Shown here piece after piece: positions 34,001 to 44,450 of a stretch of 64,000 nucleotides of DNA; the first letter of the stretch is position 1; every line of letters starts with the position of its first letter. This stretch comes from Larix kaempferi (taxonomy: Eukaryota; Streptophyta; Pinopsida; Pinales; Pinaceae). A program made the position numbers and the translations under genes. A model generated the notes under the pieces. It was not told the origin of the DNA and made no database searches. It saw only the letters and a list, made by a program, of their open reading frames with translations. Location of the stretch: contig BSBM01000965.1 of NCBI GenBank assembly GCA_027924585.1, forward strand, positions 2,604,001-2,668,000, read 5' to 3'.

Positions 34001-35404
34001 GGATTAATTACCTACACAATTTCAGTTGGTGATTAAGTATCGAAAAGGCAAGCCTAATGCCGCTATAGATTGCCTCAGTCGACCACCCATTACTCTCCTT
34101 TTGATAGTGATGAGTATGCAGGGTTACGACACGACCATTTACCAACAGTTGTATGAGGATGACAGCGACTTCTCAGCAGTCTACCGATAATTATAGACTA
34201 ACAAGTCGTCGACCTCAGACTCCAACTACTTCCTGAAAAATACCTTGCTATACAAGCTTGGACAGCTTTGTGTACCGACCGGTGAGCAACGACAGCAGTT
34301 TATTTGGGACACGCGCTACAGCAAGACCACAAGACACTTGCTATTCTGAAAAAGTATTTATTCCATCCTACACTTAAATCTGACGTCAACAAGTGCATTC
34401 GATCATGCATGGTTTGTGGCATTGCTAAGACACCTAATCGATGACAAGGATTGTACACACCTCTGCCAGTTCCTAGTCGACCATGGGAATCTATTTCTAT
34501 GGACTACTTAACGGTTTATTCTACTACCAAACATCAGCATGACGCAATATTAGTAGTAGTCGACCGATTTTCCAAGATGGTCATTCTCATACCATGTAAG
34601 AAGACCACAACCGTGTAGCAGACTGCTCAGCTCTTCTTTACACATGTTTGGAAACACTTTGGTTTACCCACAACCATCATTTACGACTGAGATGCCAGAT
34701 TCATTAGCATCTTTTGGAAGACCCTCTGGAAACAGCTAGACACACAAATCTCATTGTCAACAGCTTTCTATCCTTAGACCAATGGATAGACGGAAGTTGT
34801 GAACCGCTTGGTAGTACAACTGCTTCGCATGTACAATCACCAGCACCGACACACATGGGATGATAGTCTTCCATACATACATCACAGCTACAATCGTGCT
34901 CAACACAAATCTACAGAAAAGAGTCCATTTGAGATCTGTTACGGATTTCAACCCTGAGCGCCTATCGACTTGATCAACTCCTCGACATAGCCAAACTCCG
35001 ACACAGACCGTAGCCAGCAAGAAGTTGATAAAGCAGTCAAGTTTCGAGAACAAATTTGAGATATTCAGCGACAAGCATAGGATATGTTGCACAGAGCAAA
35101 TGAGAAATCTAAGGCCCAACACGATAAGCATCGCATTCCCCATACATTTCGCATTGGGGATAAGGTCTAGCTACATATTAAGAAGGAGAGCTTCACAGGT
35201 CCTTTCAAGAAGTTAAAACCTTTGCAATATGGTCCATACAATATTCTTCGACAGATTGGCGAGAACGCCTTCCAGCTCGACATTCCTGCTTTCCTGGATT
35301 TGCATCCAGTCTTCAATGTGGATTTACTTCGACCATACCATGCACCCTTGTTGGAACAGAATGACTTCTCAACAGTAGGTCCCACAGACATCAACCCAGA
35401 TATT
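34000..35404 (+). pseudogene. Element B integrase
   Basis: The zinc region (HPTLKSDVNKCIRSCMVCGIAKT, about 34365-34435) precedes the core [10 protein letters not shown] (first Asp), YD.DARF (second Asp) and TNG.TEVVNRL (Glu). The C-terminal part shows FTGPFKKL and HPVFNVDLLRPYH, typical of chromovirus integrases. Stops are numerous, mostly TAG and TGA. Confidence 0.8.
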
Positions 35405-35592
35405 TAGGAGCCTCTTCCTTACGACACCATTGTGGGATAACGGGTATGCCTTACAAGGACGAACACAATTCCCTTGTTTCAAGTTTCCAAAGCTGGTCAG
35501 ATCCCATCTCAAGGAAAGTGGTACTCTGCTATTGAAGTGATCGACAAGTTTCCTCACCTTCGCGAGCAAACAATGGGGTCCATTGTTTCTTA
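35405..35592 (+). pseudogene. Element B C-terminal tail, possible chromodomain remnant
   Basis: After the integrase GPY-type end, the frame reads YDTIVG, RTNTIPLFQVSKAGQIP and FPHLREQ before a stop at 35591. Position and spacing suit a decayed chromodomain, but the aromatic cage cannot be confirmed. Confidence 0.4.
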
Positions 35593-35604
35593 AGGAAGGA
35601 GGTC

Positions 35605-36180
35605 TTATCCACATCACAGTTGGCATTTTTTGTCGGATGTTAACTTCAACACATCCTTGACTAGTCTTCACGGTTGATACAACTTCGACAAGTTTCGACG
35701 CGACAGGACTTCGAAAACTTCAGCACTTTGACATGCTGCGACATGTTCCACACCTTCGACATGTTCAGCGACCTCACAGTTTGCAACATTGACATGCAAT
35801 GTCAACATGCGACCAGCGACTATCGAACTTTGATAGACTGTCTCTCTGTCTTCCAGTCAACTGTAATGGTTGAACGGTTGAACCGCTCTAACTTCTTCTT
35901 TGTAACTGAACGTAATGGGTAGGCACCCAAGCGTCTCGGATTTCTATATAAGCATGTATAATAATGTAACATACATCAATCAGAATCAGTTTTGATCTAT
36001 TTTGCAAGTAATAGAAGAACAGTTTGCATTCCTACATATTGTCTATGTGTATCTGTGTTTATTTTGTATTGTGTATTCCTACTTTTGCTCATTATGTTTA
36101 TTAAGCTTCCGCCATAACAGCGTCGACTCATTTAATCGAACTGTTGTCCCCCTCGTGATTTCTGGACATGATATGGATCA
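35605..36180 (+). repeat. Element B 3' LTR
   Basis: Matches 27372-27963 from ATCCACAT to GATCA. The first two bases read TT where the other LTR has TG. Preceded by the purine tract at 35591-35602. TATA box CTATATAAGC at 35945-35954. Confidence 0.85.
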
Positions 36181-36185
36181 AAGGT
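36181..36185. repeat. Target-site duplication of element B, right
   Basis: AAGGT, identical to 27367-27371. Confidence 0.9.
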
Positions 36186-36270
36186 CCTTTGAATCCATTC
36201 AATACCTACACATTCCATGAGACATGAACACAGTTGTCAACTCCATGGCCAACTTCATCTTAGATTAGTA
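36186..36270 (+). pseudogene. aRNH of element D, C-terminal part
   Basis: Reads SFESIQYLHIP, a stop in place of Arg, then DMNTVVNSMANFILD and a stop. This is the usual end of an RNase H of this type (H-I-P-R..N...D/N..A). It continues in phase from 27371 if B is ignored. Confidence 0.75.
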
Positions 36271-36598
36271 CATTGCACACACATGAGCATATTCATGAAC
36301 TGTAAAGTAGACATAACATGTAAATAGCTCATTACATAAGAAAACACATAAACAAGATCTCATATCAAACACAAATGTATAAAGCCCCAAAATGTCTCTC
36401 TCTATATATATATTGAGAAAAGTAGTTCCAATACAAAAATCTGAAGCACGATGGATTTCAGTGAGTCTATACAAAATCTAAATCCTGACAGCTTTCAGTA
36501 GTACAAAATCTAAGGCTCACATAGCTCTCAGTACATACATAATAACATCACAAGGTTTGAATCCTGGCTCGTGCACCCCTAGCTCTCGCAGCCCTCAC
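36271..36598. other. No gene seen
   Basis: AT-rich sequence after the end of D, with a short TA microsatellite near 36400-36415. It probably belongs to the 3' part of D and the 3' flank of the next pseudogene. Confidence 0.3.
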
Positions 36599-36861
36599 CT
36601 AATGGATGTGGAAGTAGTCAACTGCCCTCGCTACCTTGCGGAGTATCGTACCAAAACGCATAGTCACACCAACTGTGTACCTCTGCATGGGTCTCGGCAA
36701 CTCATGTACTATTGCGTCTGGAACGTCCAATGTCAACCTAGTAAGGTTCTCATAGACATCATCCATCTCCACGATGGCATCATGCATAGATGGGGATACT
36801 GGTGGTGCCTCTCCTCTCCTCGTGAGAAGCGAAACTCCCACCGGTCGAGAAGGACCCACAT
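36599..36861 (-). pseudogene. Plant-mobile-domain-like gene, last recognisable exon
   Basis: Read leftward, this exon begins after the acceptor TGTGTGTAG and encodes VGPSRPVGVSLLTRRGEAPP, ending with ARAVDYFHIH and TAG. It is joined in phase to the exon at 36950-37340 through an 88-nt intron. The family call rests on the upstream part (52.3-52.8 kb), which resembles aminotransferase-like plant mobile domain proteins. Confidence 0.6.
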
Positions 36862-36949
36862 CTACACACACATGTTATTAACTCATCAGCACTACCCAAA
36901 AAAATTATAAATACACAAAATGAAAAAGTACAAGAGTCATTGTTCTTAC
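36862..36949 (-). other. Intron in the plant-mobile-domain-like pseudogene
   Basis: Donor G|GTAAGAAC and acceptor TGTGTGTAG|AT enclose an 88-nt T-rich segment. The flanking coding frames join in phase, so it was a spliced intron. Confidence 0.7.
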
Positions 36950-37340
36950 CGATGTCTCCCCACTCTACCCCCTCAGGTAGCACTAGGTCTGGGTCCTCCC
37001 TGAAATCCATACCACTATACGGATAGTCCTCTATCATGAGTAGTTGGCCTTCCATCCAGGTGAAGAATCTTGGATCGTACCCGATGATCGGACCCCCGCC
37101 ACCATAGCGGGCCATCACCTCTGTCCATCTGACCATGTGAGGATCCATAGGATCCCTGTAATCCAAAGTCACCTGCAGGCATAGAAGGGGAACCAGCTCC
37201 AACAAGAATGACATCACTATCGATCCATACCCAAACTACTTGAGCTCACCACGTCGACACTTGGTCAGCTGAGCTCAAAGGTTGGTGAGGAGTACCTCAC
37301 ACCAGTTGAACACTTTCGGAGACATACAGTCCTCCGCATA
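36950..37340 (-). pseudogene. Plant-mobile-domain-like gene, exon split by element E (downstream part)
   Basis: Read leftward from the E boundary: CMSPKVFNWCEVLL, two stops, then VTLDYRDPMDPHMVRW, GYDPRFFTWMEG and DPDLVLPEGVEWGD up to the donor site at 36949. The frame continues from 52331-52815 across element E without a shift. Stops show it was a pseudogene or has decayed since. Confidence 0.65.
37336..37340. repeat. Target-site duplication of element E, left
   Basis: GCATA against ACATA at 52331-52335. Skipping one copy joins the split exon in frame, which supports these boundaries. Confidence 0.75.
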
Positions 37341-38919
37341 TGTTGGGCCTGGCCCAAGTGGGGAATTTTGAGCAAGAAGGATTTTTGGAACTGTGGAGCT
37401 GAGCGCAGTTCAATTGGAATACTTTTTGTATAAGTTTTTGGGATGCTGCGAGTTGTGCGCAGTGCAGCGTCGGAAGAGCTGCGAAGTTTAGTGTTGCAGA
37501 AAGACAGCGCTGCGATGTGTCCAGTCTACGTGGATCCGACAAAGCAGAATGTTGGATGGAATATGGCACAGATTCCGGTTAGACCGTCGGCGGTCTATTT
37601 TTGGTAAAGATGCTCCAAAAGTACCAAGCGGCGGGTAGGATCAAAGCGGAAAGAAAGTGACTGGTCGCACATGCGAAAGAACCACTACTTGCACTAGTCG
37701 CACAAGACCATTAGAGGAAGAATGGGTCAGTGAAAGTGACCTGTTGGCATGCGTGCGACAAGAAGGCCGATAGCGACGTGAGGCATGCGTTGAAGGCAGC
37801 CACGATGGAATATTCCTACCAGAATCTAGTAGTCCGATTTTGGGGAAACCATGACAATTTTGTAAACCTAAGGGTTTTTGCCTTCAAGTTGTAAAGACAT
37901 GACCTACGGGAATGATCTATAAATAAGGCCTATTTTGTATGGGAAAGGGTTACTCTTCATTTTGTAAGTCTTGAATATTGTTGAATCTAAAGCTTAGAAG
38001 CTATTGTAGAGGCTCTGCAAGTTGTGTGCGCAGAGGCCTATTGAGAGAGAAGAGGGTCTGCAGCTGAGTGCGCAGACAAAGACTGTTATACCCTTCCCAA
38101 AGACTAATATAACAACAGTTTGTGTGGATGTAGCCTCCATCCGGGGGGTGAACCACGTTAAATATTGTGTAGTGTGATTGTTTGTGTGTATTGCATGTGC
38201 TCATTTGCTTACATTGGATGTTTGGATTCTCATTTATCAATTGTTGTGTTAATGCTTTTATATGGATTCACCATAGGAGAAAATATGGGAATAATATGTT
38301 AAGTACTGTGGGAGTAAATGACTGTTGAATGCTTAGTAATCCAAGTTTTTGAACGTATCAATTTATGGAATAATCACATGTGTATGTAGAGTTCGACTTG
38401 TATAACTCTTTGACGTTCAACACCGGGTGCGCGCAGCCTTGTATGTTTTGTCTGCTTGCAATTGTTATAAAGCTAATTAATATAAGGCATTAGATGAATG
38501 ATTGAGTGTTAAAATAAAGTATTCATAGTGGTTAAGTTTGGAAGAGGAAGTGTATAATTCAGTTGTGATATCTTGTAATTCACATTCTATCCAAACCGCA
38601 CAGTCCGTAGATGCGCTGGTTGCGCAAGCACCTTCACGTGCAGAAGTAAGGGTCCCGAAGCGGTCTATCGTCACGCAGTCCTCATCTCACAGCACAAGTC
38701 TAATAGTGCGCTGAGCAGTAGTCCTATCCGAACAACTCATCACATCACTATGGAAAACTGATTCCACAATGCCCCCATAGTTACACCTCGGGTGAGACCT
38801 CAGCCTGTTCGCAGGTTGTTGCCGAAAGGGCCAGTGAGAAGAGGTTTTGTTGGTTAAGTGAAACTGCAAAGAACCTGGGTCTATATTGGAAAACCTCTAG
38901 ATCAGTTTGTAATCCAACA
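37341..38919 (+). repeat. Element E 5' LTR
   Basis: TATA box CTATAAATAAGG at 37918-37929. The block GGTGAGACCTCAGCC near 38791-38805 is shared with element C and with 61.2 kb. TGTGCGCAGA-type words recur near 38025-38075. Ends CCAACA directly before the primer site. Confidence 0.85.
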
Positions 38920-38921
38920 AA

Positions 38922-38939
38922 TGGTTTCGTTTTTGCACT
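38922..38939 (+). other. Element E primer-binding site, tRNA-Glu-like (decayed)
   Basis: TGGTTTCGTT two bases after the LTR matches 9 of the first 10 bases of the tRNA-Glu site seen in element C. The rest has diverged. Confidence 0.5.
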
Positions 38940-39107
38940 AAGAATCCGTGATGAGTTAAGTTCCTGATGTGTGAAGCAGAAGAAGTTGAGCTGGGCGTCG
39001 ACTTTTGGTATCTAGACAAGAAAGAAATCTGGGCTTGGTGTGACAAGACAGAGAGATAATTCGTAAGAAAAGAAAACAGACGCCCACATCTTTCTGACAT
39101 TCATTAG

Positions 39108-39457
39108 TTGAATAAGTACCTGTGGAAAAACGTTCACAAAGTTTTCTGGGCATCTTGTGGAAACGAGCTTCATGAGTGGTTGTCAAGACTCGTCGAACAC
39201 AGAAACTACATACCACGAAGCTTACCGACCGAGTGGACACGAGAGCTTATTGAAAGGCTCAAAGCATTAGATAGTCCGTTTGTATGCACAGTCGACTTCT
39301 GGGTTGACAATACACTACAGAGCTTTGTAACGCAGTTCGCTCTGGACATGCTAAAGTCCTATAGCGCAGCTGAAAGAGACTTTTTGAAGGGTTTCAAAGG
39401 TAAGTACCTAAACAACCTCAGTCTATACATTAAAATGATTAGAATTGTTTTTTAGAA
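39108..39457 (+). CDS. Element E N-terminal extension / leader ORF
   Basis: An open stretch of 115 codons with PTEWTRELIERLKALDS, WVDNTLQSFVTQF and KSYSAAERDFL. The same segment is found before Gag in element C. It shares its reading frame with the downstream Gag (next part 39471-39653, then 39813 on), so it was probably the N-terminus of one polyprotein now broken by stops. No known domain recognised. Confidence 0.55.
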
Positions 39458-40930
39458 TGTAGTAAAATTTTTGGAATCTGTCATGGTCAATAGCATTTTT
39501 AGTGATTCTGACAAAGAGATACATAATCTAAGAAGTGGGAAAATATATAAATATACACCTAAGAAAACTTCTACCGAACCTGAACTCCGCATTGACGTTG
39601 AGTCACAAGCAGAACCTGATATCCAAGCCGAACCTCTATATTCCACCTGTTAGCCTATTACGCTATAGAATCCACCAGTTGTGAACACAGCACCTCTCAT
39701 TGCACATACCCAAACAGTTTAGAACCCCACAATCGTGAACATTTAGCACAATACCACATTCATTTTTGCCACGCTGAGCACTGTGCAGAACCCTCCACCG
39801 CCAAGAAGAAGCATGACTGAGGATATTAAGCTGCCGATATTCGAAGGAACGGGTCTGGAAGACCCTGATCAGCATTGGTTTCTATGTGAAGTCGTATAGA
39901 GTGTAAAGCAAGTGCGGGATGATGCTGTGAAGCAAGCGCAGCTTATCACCACTTTCAGATATAGAGCCTTGCATTGGTTCATGAAATACTCACATGGACA
40001 GAATAGAACCCTGGTAGAAATCAAGGCTGCATTCTTAGAATAATTTAAGAAGCCAAAGTCAGAATCTCAGTGTATCACAGAGTTAAAAGAGATCAAGAAG
40101 AAACCTAATGAAAAAATATGGGAGTTTGATCAGAAATTTAAGACTCTGTTGGACCAAGTAAGCTTTGATATAGCACCGCAATAGCACAAGGAATGGTTTA
40201 TAGCCATGTTGTTGCCTCATATCAGACAACCATTGATGCAACAGAAGGTTGCATCGCAGGTAGAGGCCTTGGAGATCGCGATGAATTTAGAAGCTTCACC
40301 TATTGGAGAAAGTAGCACTGGAATGTCTCAGATTCAGAACCAGTTGGCTACCCTAACACTACAGTTACAAGACATCAAGAAAGGAAAACAAGAAAGACAA
40401 GAATTCTGGTGCACAAGTTGTAAGGGAGAAGGACACACTAAGGATCATTGTCCTTTAATCCAAGAGTTCCTTAACATGGGTGGACCAAACCCATTAAATC
40501 CAAACCCAGGGCCATGGTGTGAAATTTGTAGAAATAGAGGACATCGGCTACAAGCCACATGATACAGAAATACGTAAGAACACCTAAAAACCTATACTGT
40601 AATTTTTGTAAGTCAGTAGGGCATGATGAGTACAATTTCCACGCATATGAGCTCATGTTAGAAATAAAGAATTATATTGAGAATATGTATGGAGGAATGT
40701 ACAGAGTCCAAGAAAAGACTATGCAGAAACAAAATAATGCACAGCAGGATCAGGGAGCATATAGAGGCCGTGGAGGATACCGCGGGAGAGGAAGGAATAA
40801 CAGTCCAACATAGGGATGGGGCAGAGGTCAAGTAATTTGTTATAAATGTGGCCAAGCTGGCCATGTATCTAGAGATTGTACCAACCCATGCACTACATGT
40901 AGTTATTATCAATCATTTGATCATGTTATT
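39458..40930 (+). pseudogene. Element E gag with multiple zinc knuckles
   Basis: A polar linker leads to the capsid-like domain from 39813 (LPIFEGTGLEDPDQHWF, YRALHWFMKY, IWEFDQKFKTLL). Zinc knuckles follow: WCTSCKGEGHTKDHC, WCEICRNRGH (last Cys lost), YCNFCKSVGHDEYNF (last Cys is Phe) and CYKCGQAGHVSRDC. Then comes a related CTTCSYYQSFDH. RGRGGYRGRGRN forms a linker before the fourth. Several stops and one frameshift near 40560 break it. Confidence 0.85.
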
Positions 40931-41965
40931 GAAGACTACCCAGTCTTAGAGGTAGAAATGCAGAAAAGGAAGCGGCCAGAGGCGCCAAAACCAAACATTC
41001 AGTTGATCGTAGCAGAAAAGAGACCTGCGGATCCTACTATCAACACAGTGATACAAAGTGGCACTACGAGAGGGAGAGATGGAGGAGCAGAAGCTTCGAC
41101 GTCTGGAGACTTCCATACTAACCAGTCTCCTCTTAAAACAATATGGATAAGAAAGGATGCTGGGAAAGAACCTCCTTTCGAATTAAAGAAGAACAAGGAA
41201 GCATTTACAAAAGCACAGGATATCCTCAAAGAATCAGCACCCAAGTCACCTAGAATCCTGCTGCACAGTGAAATACCGTATGTAGAGGATATGCCTGCTG
41301 CTTATGACAATACGAGCACCGCAACAAAGATAAGCACCTCTGTTGCGCAGTTCCTTAGGAGCTGCATGAAGTTGCTGAAGAGCCCAGATGCTATAGAAGA
41401 GTTGAAAAAATTGTTAAATCAGTATGAACCTCAGAGCGAAATAGAAATTACCGAGAGTGTAGTTCACCAGATCAATAAAAACAAAAGAACAGGCCGAGAA
41501 ATGAGGCTCAGTGCTCAGATTGGAGAATATGAAATGGATGAGATCATCCTTGATCTGGGATCCGAAGTAAATGTCTTAACCAAATATACATGGCAGCAAA
41601 TGGGGAGACCAAAGCTATCATGGTCACCTATCTAGTTGAGAATGGCCAACCAGGAGAAATTTATACCCTTTGGTAGGTTAGCCAATGTTATTGTTGACAT
41701 TGGCAGAGTGCAAAGTCATGCAAACTTTGATGTGATCGAGATTGGCGAAGATAGTCATCCTTATCCTACGCTACTGGGGATTGACTGGGCTATGGAGAAC
41801 CTTGCTATTATAAAATTGAAGACGAAGAAGATGATATTCGAAGGGAAGCATCTCAGGGTCATCGCACCACTGGACCCTACAGACGGAGAGAGATATAGTG
41901 AGTCGATTCAGGAAGAATCTGGAGCTCAAGATTTGGACCGCCTTTACAAGATGGTTGTGAACTAG
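40931..41965 (+). pseudogene. Element E protease with long N-terminal linker
   Basis: A linker (KRKRPEAPKPNIQLI and a Glu-rich helix region) is followed by the retropepsin-like domain. EIILDLGSEVNVL is at about 41542-41580 and YPTLLGIDWAM is at about 41761-41795. The triad is D-L-G as in element C. One TAG at 41633-41635 splits an otherwise open frame, then the ORF ends at 41963-41965. Confidence 0.75.
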
Positions 41966-42828
41966 GAAGACTATATCAATCCAACTGCGGATGGTACACT
42001 GAGCTGGAGGTGTGACAACTCTTGCATCTCAGACTCGGATGCAATATTGGAGAATTGGCAAAGTTGTATGCATGAATTATCGGCAAGGAGATGCGTGCAA
42101 GTTACAAAATCACTACGCTGGATTGGAAAGGAGGTAAGCCCAATCCCTAGCTATGATGGTTTCTCTAATGTTTATTCCTTTAGCAATGAATATACTGTAG
42201 CAATTGCAGATGGTCGCTTACAAGCACTAGATATGGCACTGCGCGACACACCTGCCAGATGGTGGGCTGCGCATAAGTAGACATTGACCACATGGGATCA
42301 ATGTAGATCAGGTTTGTTGATAAGGTTACCCTAACCTTTGAGAAATATAATGGACAGACAGATCCAAAACATCATATTCAGGCCTATTCACAAGCAAGGA
42401 AGGAGAGACCACACATGGAATGGTTACATCTGTTCGTGCACACGCTGGATAACGATGTTCCAAAGAAATAGTACCTAGACCTGGAGTTGCGCAGAGGAAC
42501 CATAGATTGGGCCATGCTGACTGTGAACTTCCAAAAGGACTTCAGTTTTGAAGATGAGAACCTGCTTATACACGAAGCTTTGTAAATAATTAAGGAACGG
42601 ATATTCAGAGAAGATTGTCCACATAGAAATTTGACTTTAGAGGAATTCTTTGGGGCAGACAACATACATGTGAGCCTACAGTTAGATTCCAAGGAATAGG
42701 TAGAGCACGCCATGGAATGTTATAACCTAGTTGAAGAGGTTGAAGGACAAGAAGACAATGATGAGGAGGATCAGTGCAACATAAACATACCTGAGTCATA
42801 ATATGCGCGTGAGGTAGAGGGACCTCCG
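41966..42828 (+). pseudogene. Element E second Gag-like module
   Basis: Motifs in order: ALRDTPARWWAAHK (about 42235-42277), FEKYNGQTDPKHH, EWLHLFVHTLD, LELRRGTIDWAMLTVNF and a Glu/Asp-rich tail. This order (Trp-Trp, DP..H, L....W..L...F) is that of a gypsy capsid region, yet it lies after the protease and before RT. Element C has the same arrangement at 18.4-19.0 kb. One frameshift (about 42290-42310) and several stops. Confidence 0.6.
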
Positions 42829-44450
42829 TTGGAAATCCAGGACATGAGTGGGCCTATAAAAAAGAAGAAAGTGAACATTGGCACCAGTGAAGAGCCAAAG
42901 TTCACGTCTATTGGAGACTATTGGGATGATCACACTGTTGCAAAGATCGCAAATACATTGCATGAATATCAGGATTTATTCCCAACTAAGTTTACAGAGA
43001 TGAAGGGTATCTTGGGAGACTTAGGAATTATGAAAATACCTCTTAATCCCGCCGCAAAGCCTGTTAAGCAAATACCTTATCACCTGAACCCGCGATACAA
43101 AGAGTGAGAGAAGAACTAGACAACATGCTCGAGGCAGGGATCATTGAGCCAGTCGAAGAGTCTGAGTGGATAAGCCTTATGGTTGTCCAAGATAAGAAAA
43201 CAAAGGGTGAGATCAGAATCTATGTGGATCTCAGAAAAATGAACAATGCTTCAATGCATGACCCATTTCCTACTCCCTTTACTGATGAGGTACTTGATAA
43301 TGTTGGAGGAAATGAGACCTATTCCTTTACTAATGGTTTTTCCAAATATCATCAGATAAGGATTGACCCAGCAGATAGACACAAAACTAATTTTGCTACA
43401 AAATAGGGGTCGTTCCAATACACAGTGATGCCATTTGGTCTGAAGAACGCGCCTGCCATCTTTTCCAGATTTGTCATCGCAGCATTCAAATATTTCATGC
43501 ATAAGTTTCTAGAAGCTTATTTTGATGACTGGACTGTGTTCGTATTCCTGAACAACCATTGCGCAAACATGAGAATGATGCTGGAAAAGTGTAGACAGCA
43601 TCAGATCTCCTTGAATTTGAAGAAGTGTGTCTTTTGTGTTCCTTATGGGACTCTACTGGGACACATTGTCTGTAAACAGGGTTTGATGGTTGACCCTGCG
43701 AAGATCGCAGTCATAGTAAACTTGCCCACACCAAATTCAGTTAAGCAGTTGCACACTACATTGGGGCATATCGATTACTACAGGAAATTTATAAAGGGTT
43801 ATGCACATATAACCGCAACAATGGAGAAGCTGTTGAAGAAATATATGCCATTCATATGGAACGTAGACTGTGAACAAGGGTTCGATACATTAAAAGAAAA
43901 GATGGTTACTACGCCAATCCTAGTTTTTTCGGACTGGGAGAAGTTGTTCCATGTACACGTTGATGCATCATGCATAGCGCTGGGGGTTTCTTTAGCACAA
44001 CCAGGAGAGGGAGGTATTGACCATCCCATTTCATTCTCGAGCAGGAAGCTCTCATCTATGGAAAATAATTACACCACTACAGAGAGAGAAGGCCTTGCTA
44101 TGGTCTATGCACTGCAGAAGTTCAGGCACTATTTGCTTGGTGCGCACTTCTTTATGTTTGCTAACCATCTTGCTTTGAAATATTTGGTCAATAAGTTAGT
44201 GTTAGGGGGGAGAATATGTAGATGGTTGTTACTCTTCCAAAAGCATGATTTCGAGATCATTGTTAAGCTAGGCAGGTTGAACTTGGGTCCTGATCATCTA
44301 TCCAGGATTGAGTCAGGAGAAGAGTCGAAGAACCTTGAAGACAATCTGCCTGATGTGCAGTTGTTTGCTATCCACATACCTGATGAATTTTATAAATATA
44401 TCATAGATTTCTTGACTACTGGATTAGCACCTATAGAGTTCAATACGTAG
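42829..44450 (+). pseudogene. Element E reverse transcriptase and RNase H
   Basis: Linker with YQDLFPTKFTEMKGIL, then RT motifs WISLMVVQDKK, FSKYHQIRI, VMPFGLKNAPAIF and AYFDDWTVF (catalytic pair at 43518-43529). The thumb has TLGHIDYYRKFI. RNase H shows HVHVDASCIALG and TEREGLAMVYALQKFRHYLL. ANHLAL replaces the usual T-D-H, so one catalytic Asp is lost. One frameshift near 43100 and a TAG near 43405. From 43425 to 44450 the frame is open for 341 codons. Confidence 0.85.

Larger units (their letters stand above)
27372..36180 (+). mobile_element. Element B: Ty3/gypsy retrotransposon, chromovirus-like
   Basis: Two LTRs of 592 and 576 bp bound the element. AAGGT lies directly outside both ends (27367-27371 and 36181-36185). 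Inside, in order: iMet-type primer site, Gag, protease, RT, RNase H, integrase with GPY-like end, a degenerate chromodomain-like tail and a polypurine tract (TAAGGAAGGAGG at 35591-35602). The 3.0-kb foldback element G splits Gag. About two dozen in-frame stops make it inactive. Without G the element would be about 5.8 kb. Confidence 0.9.
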
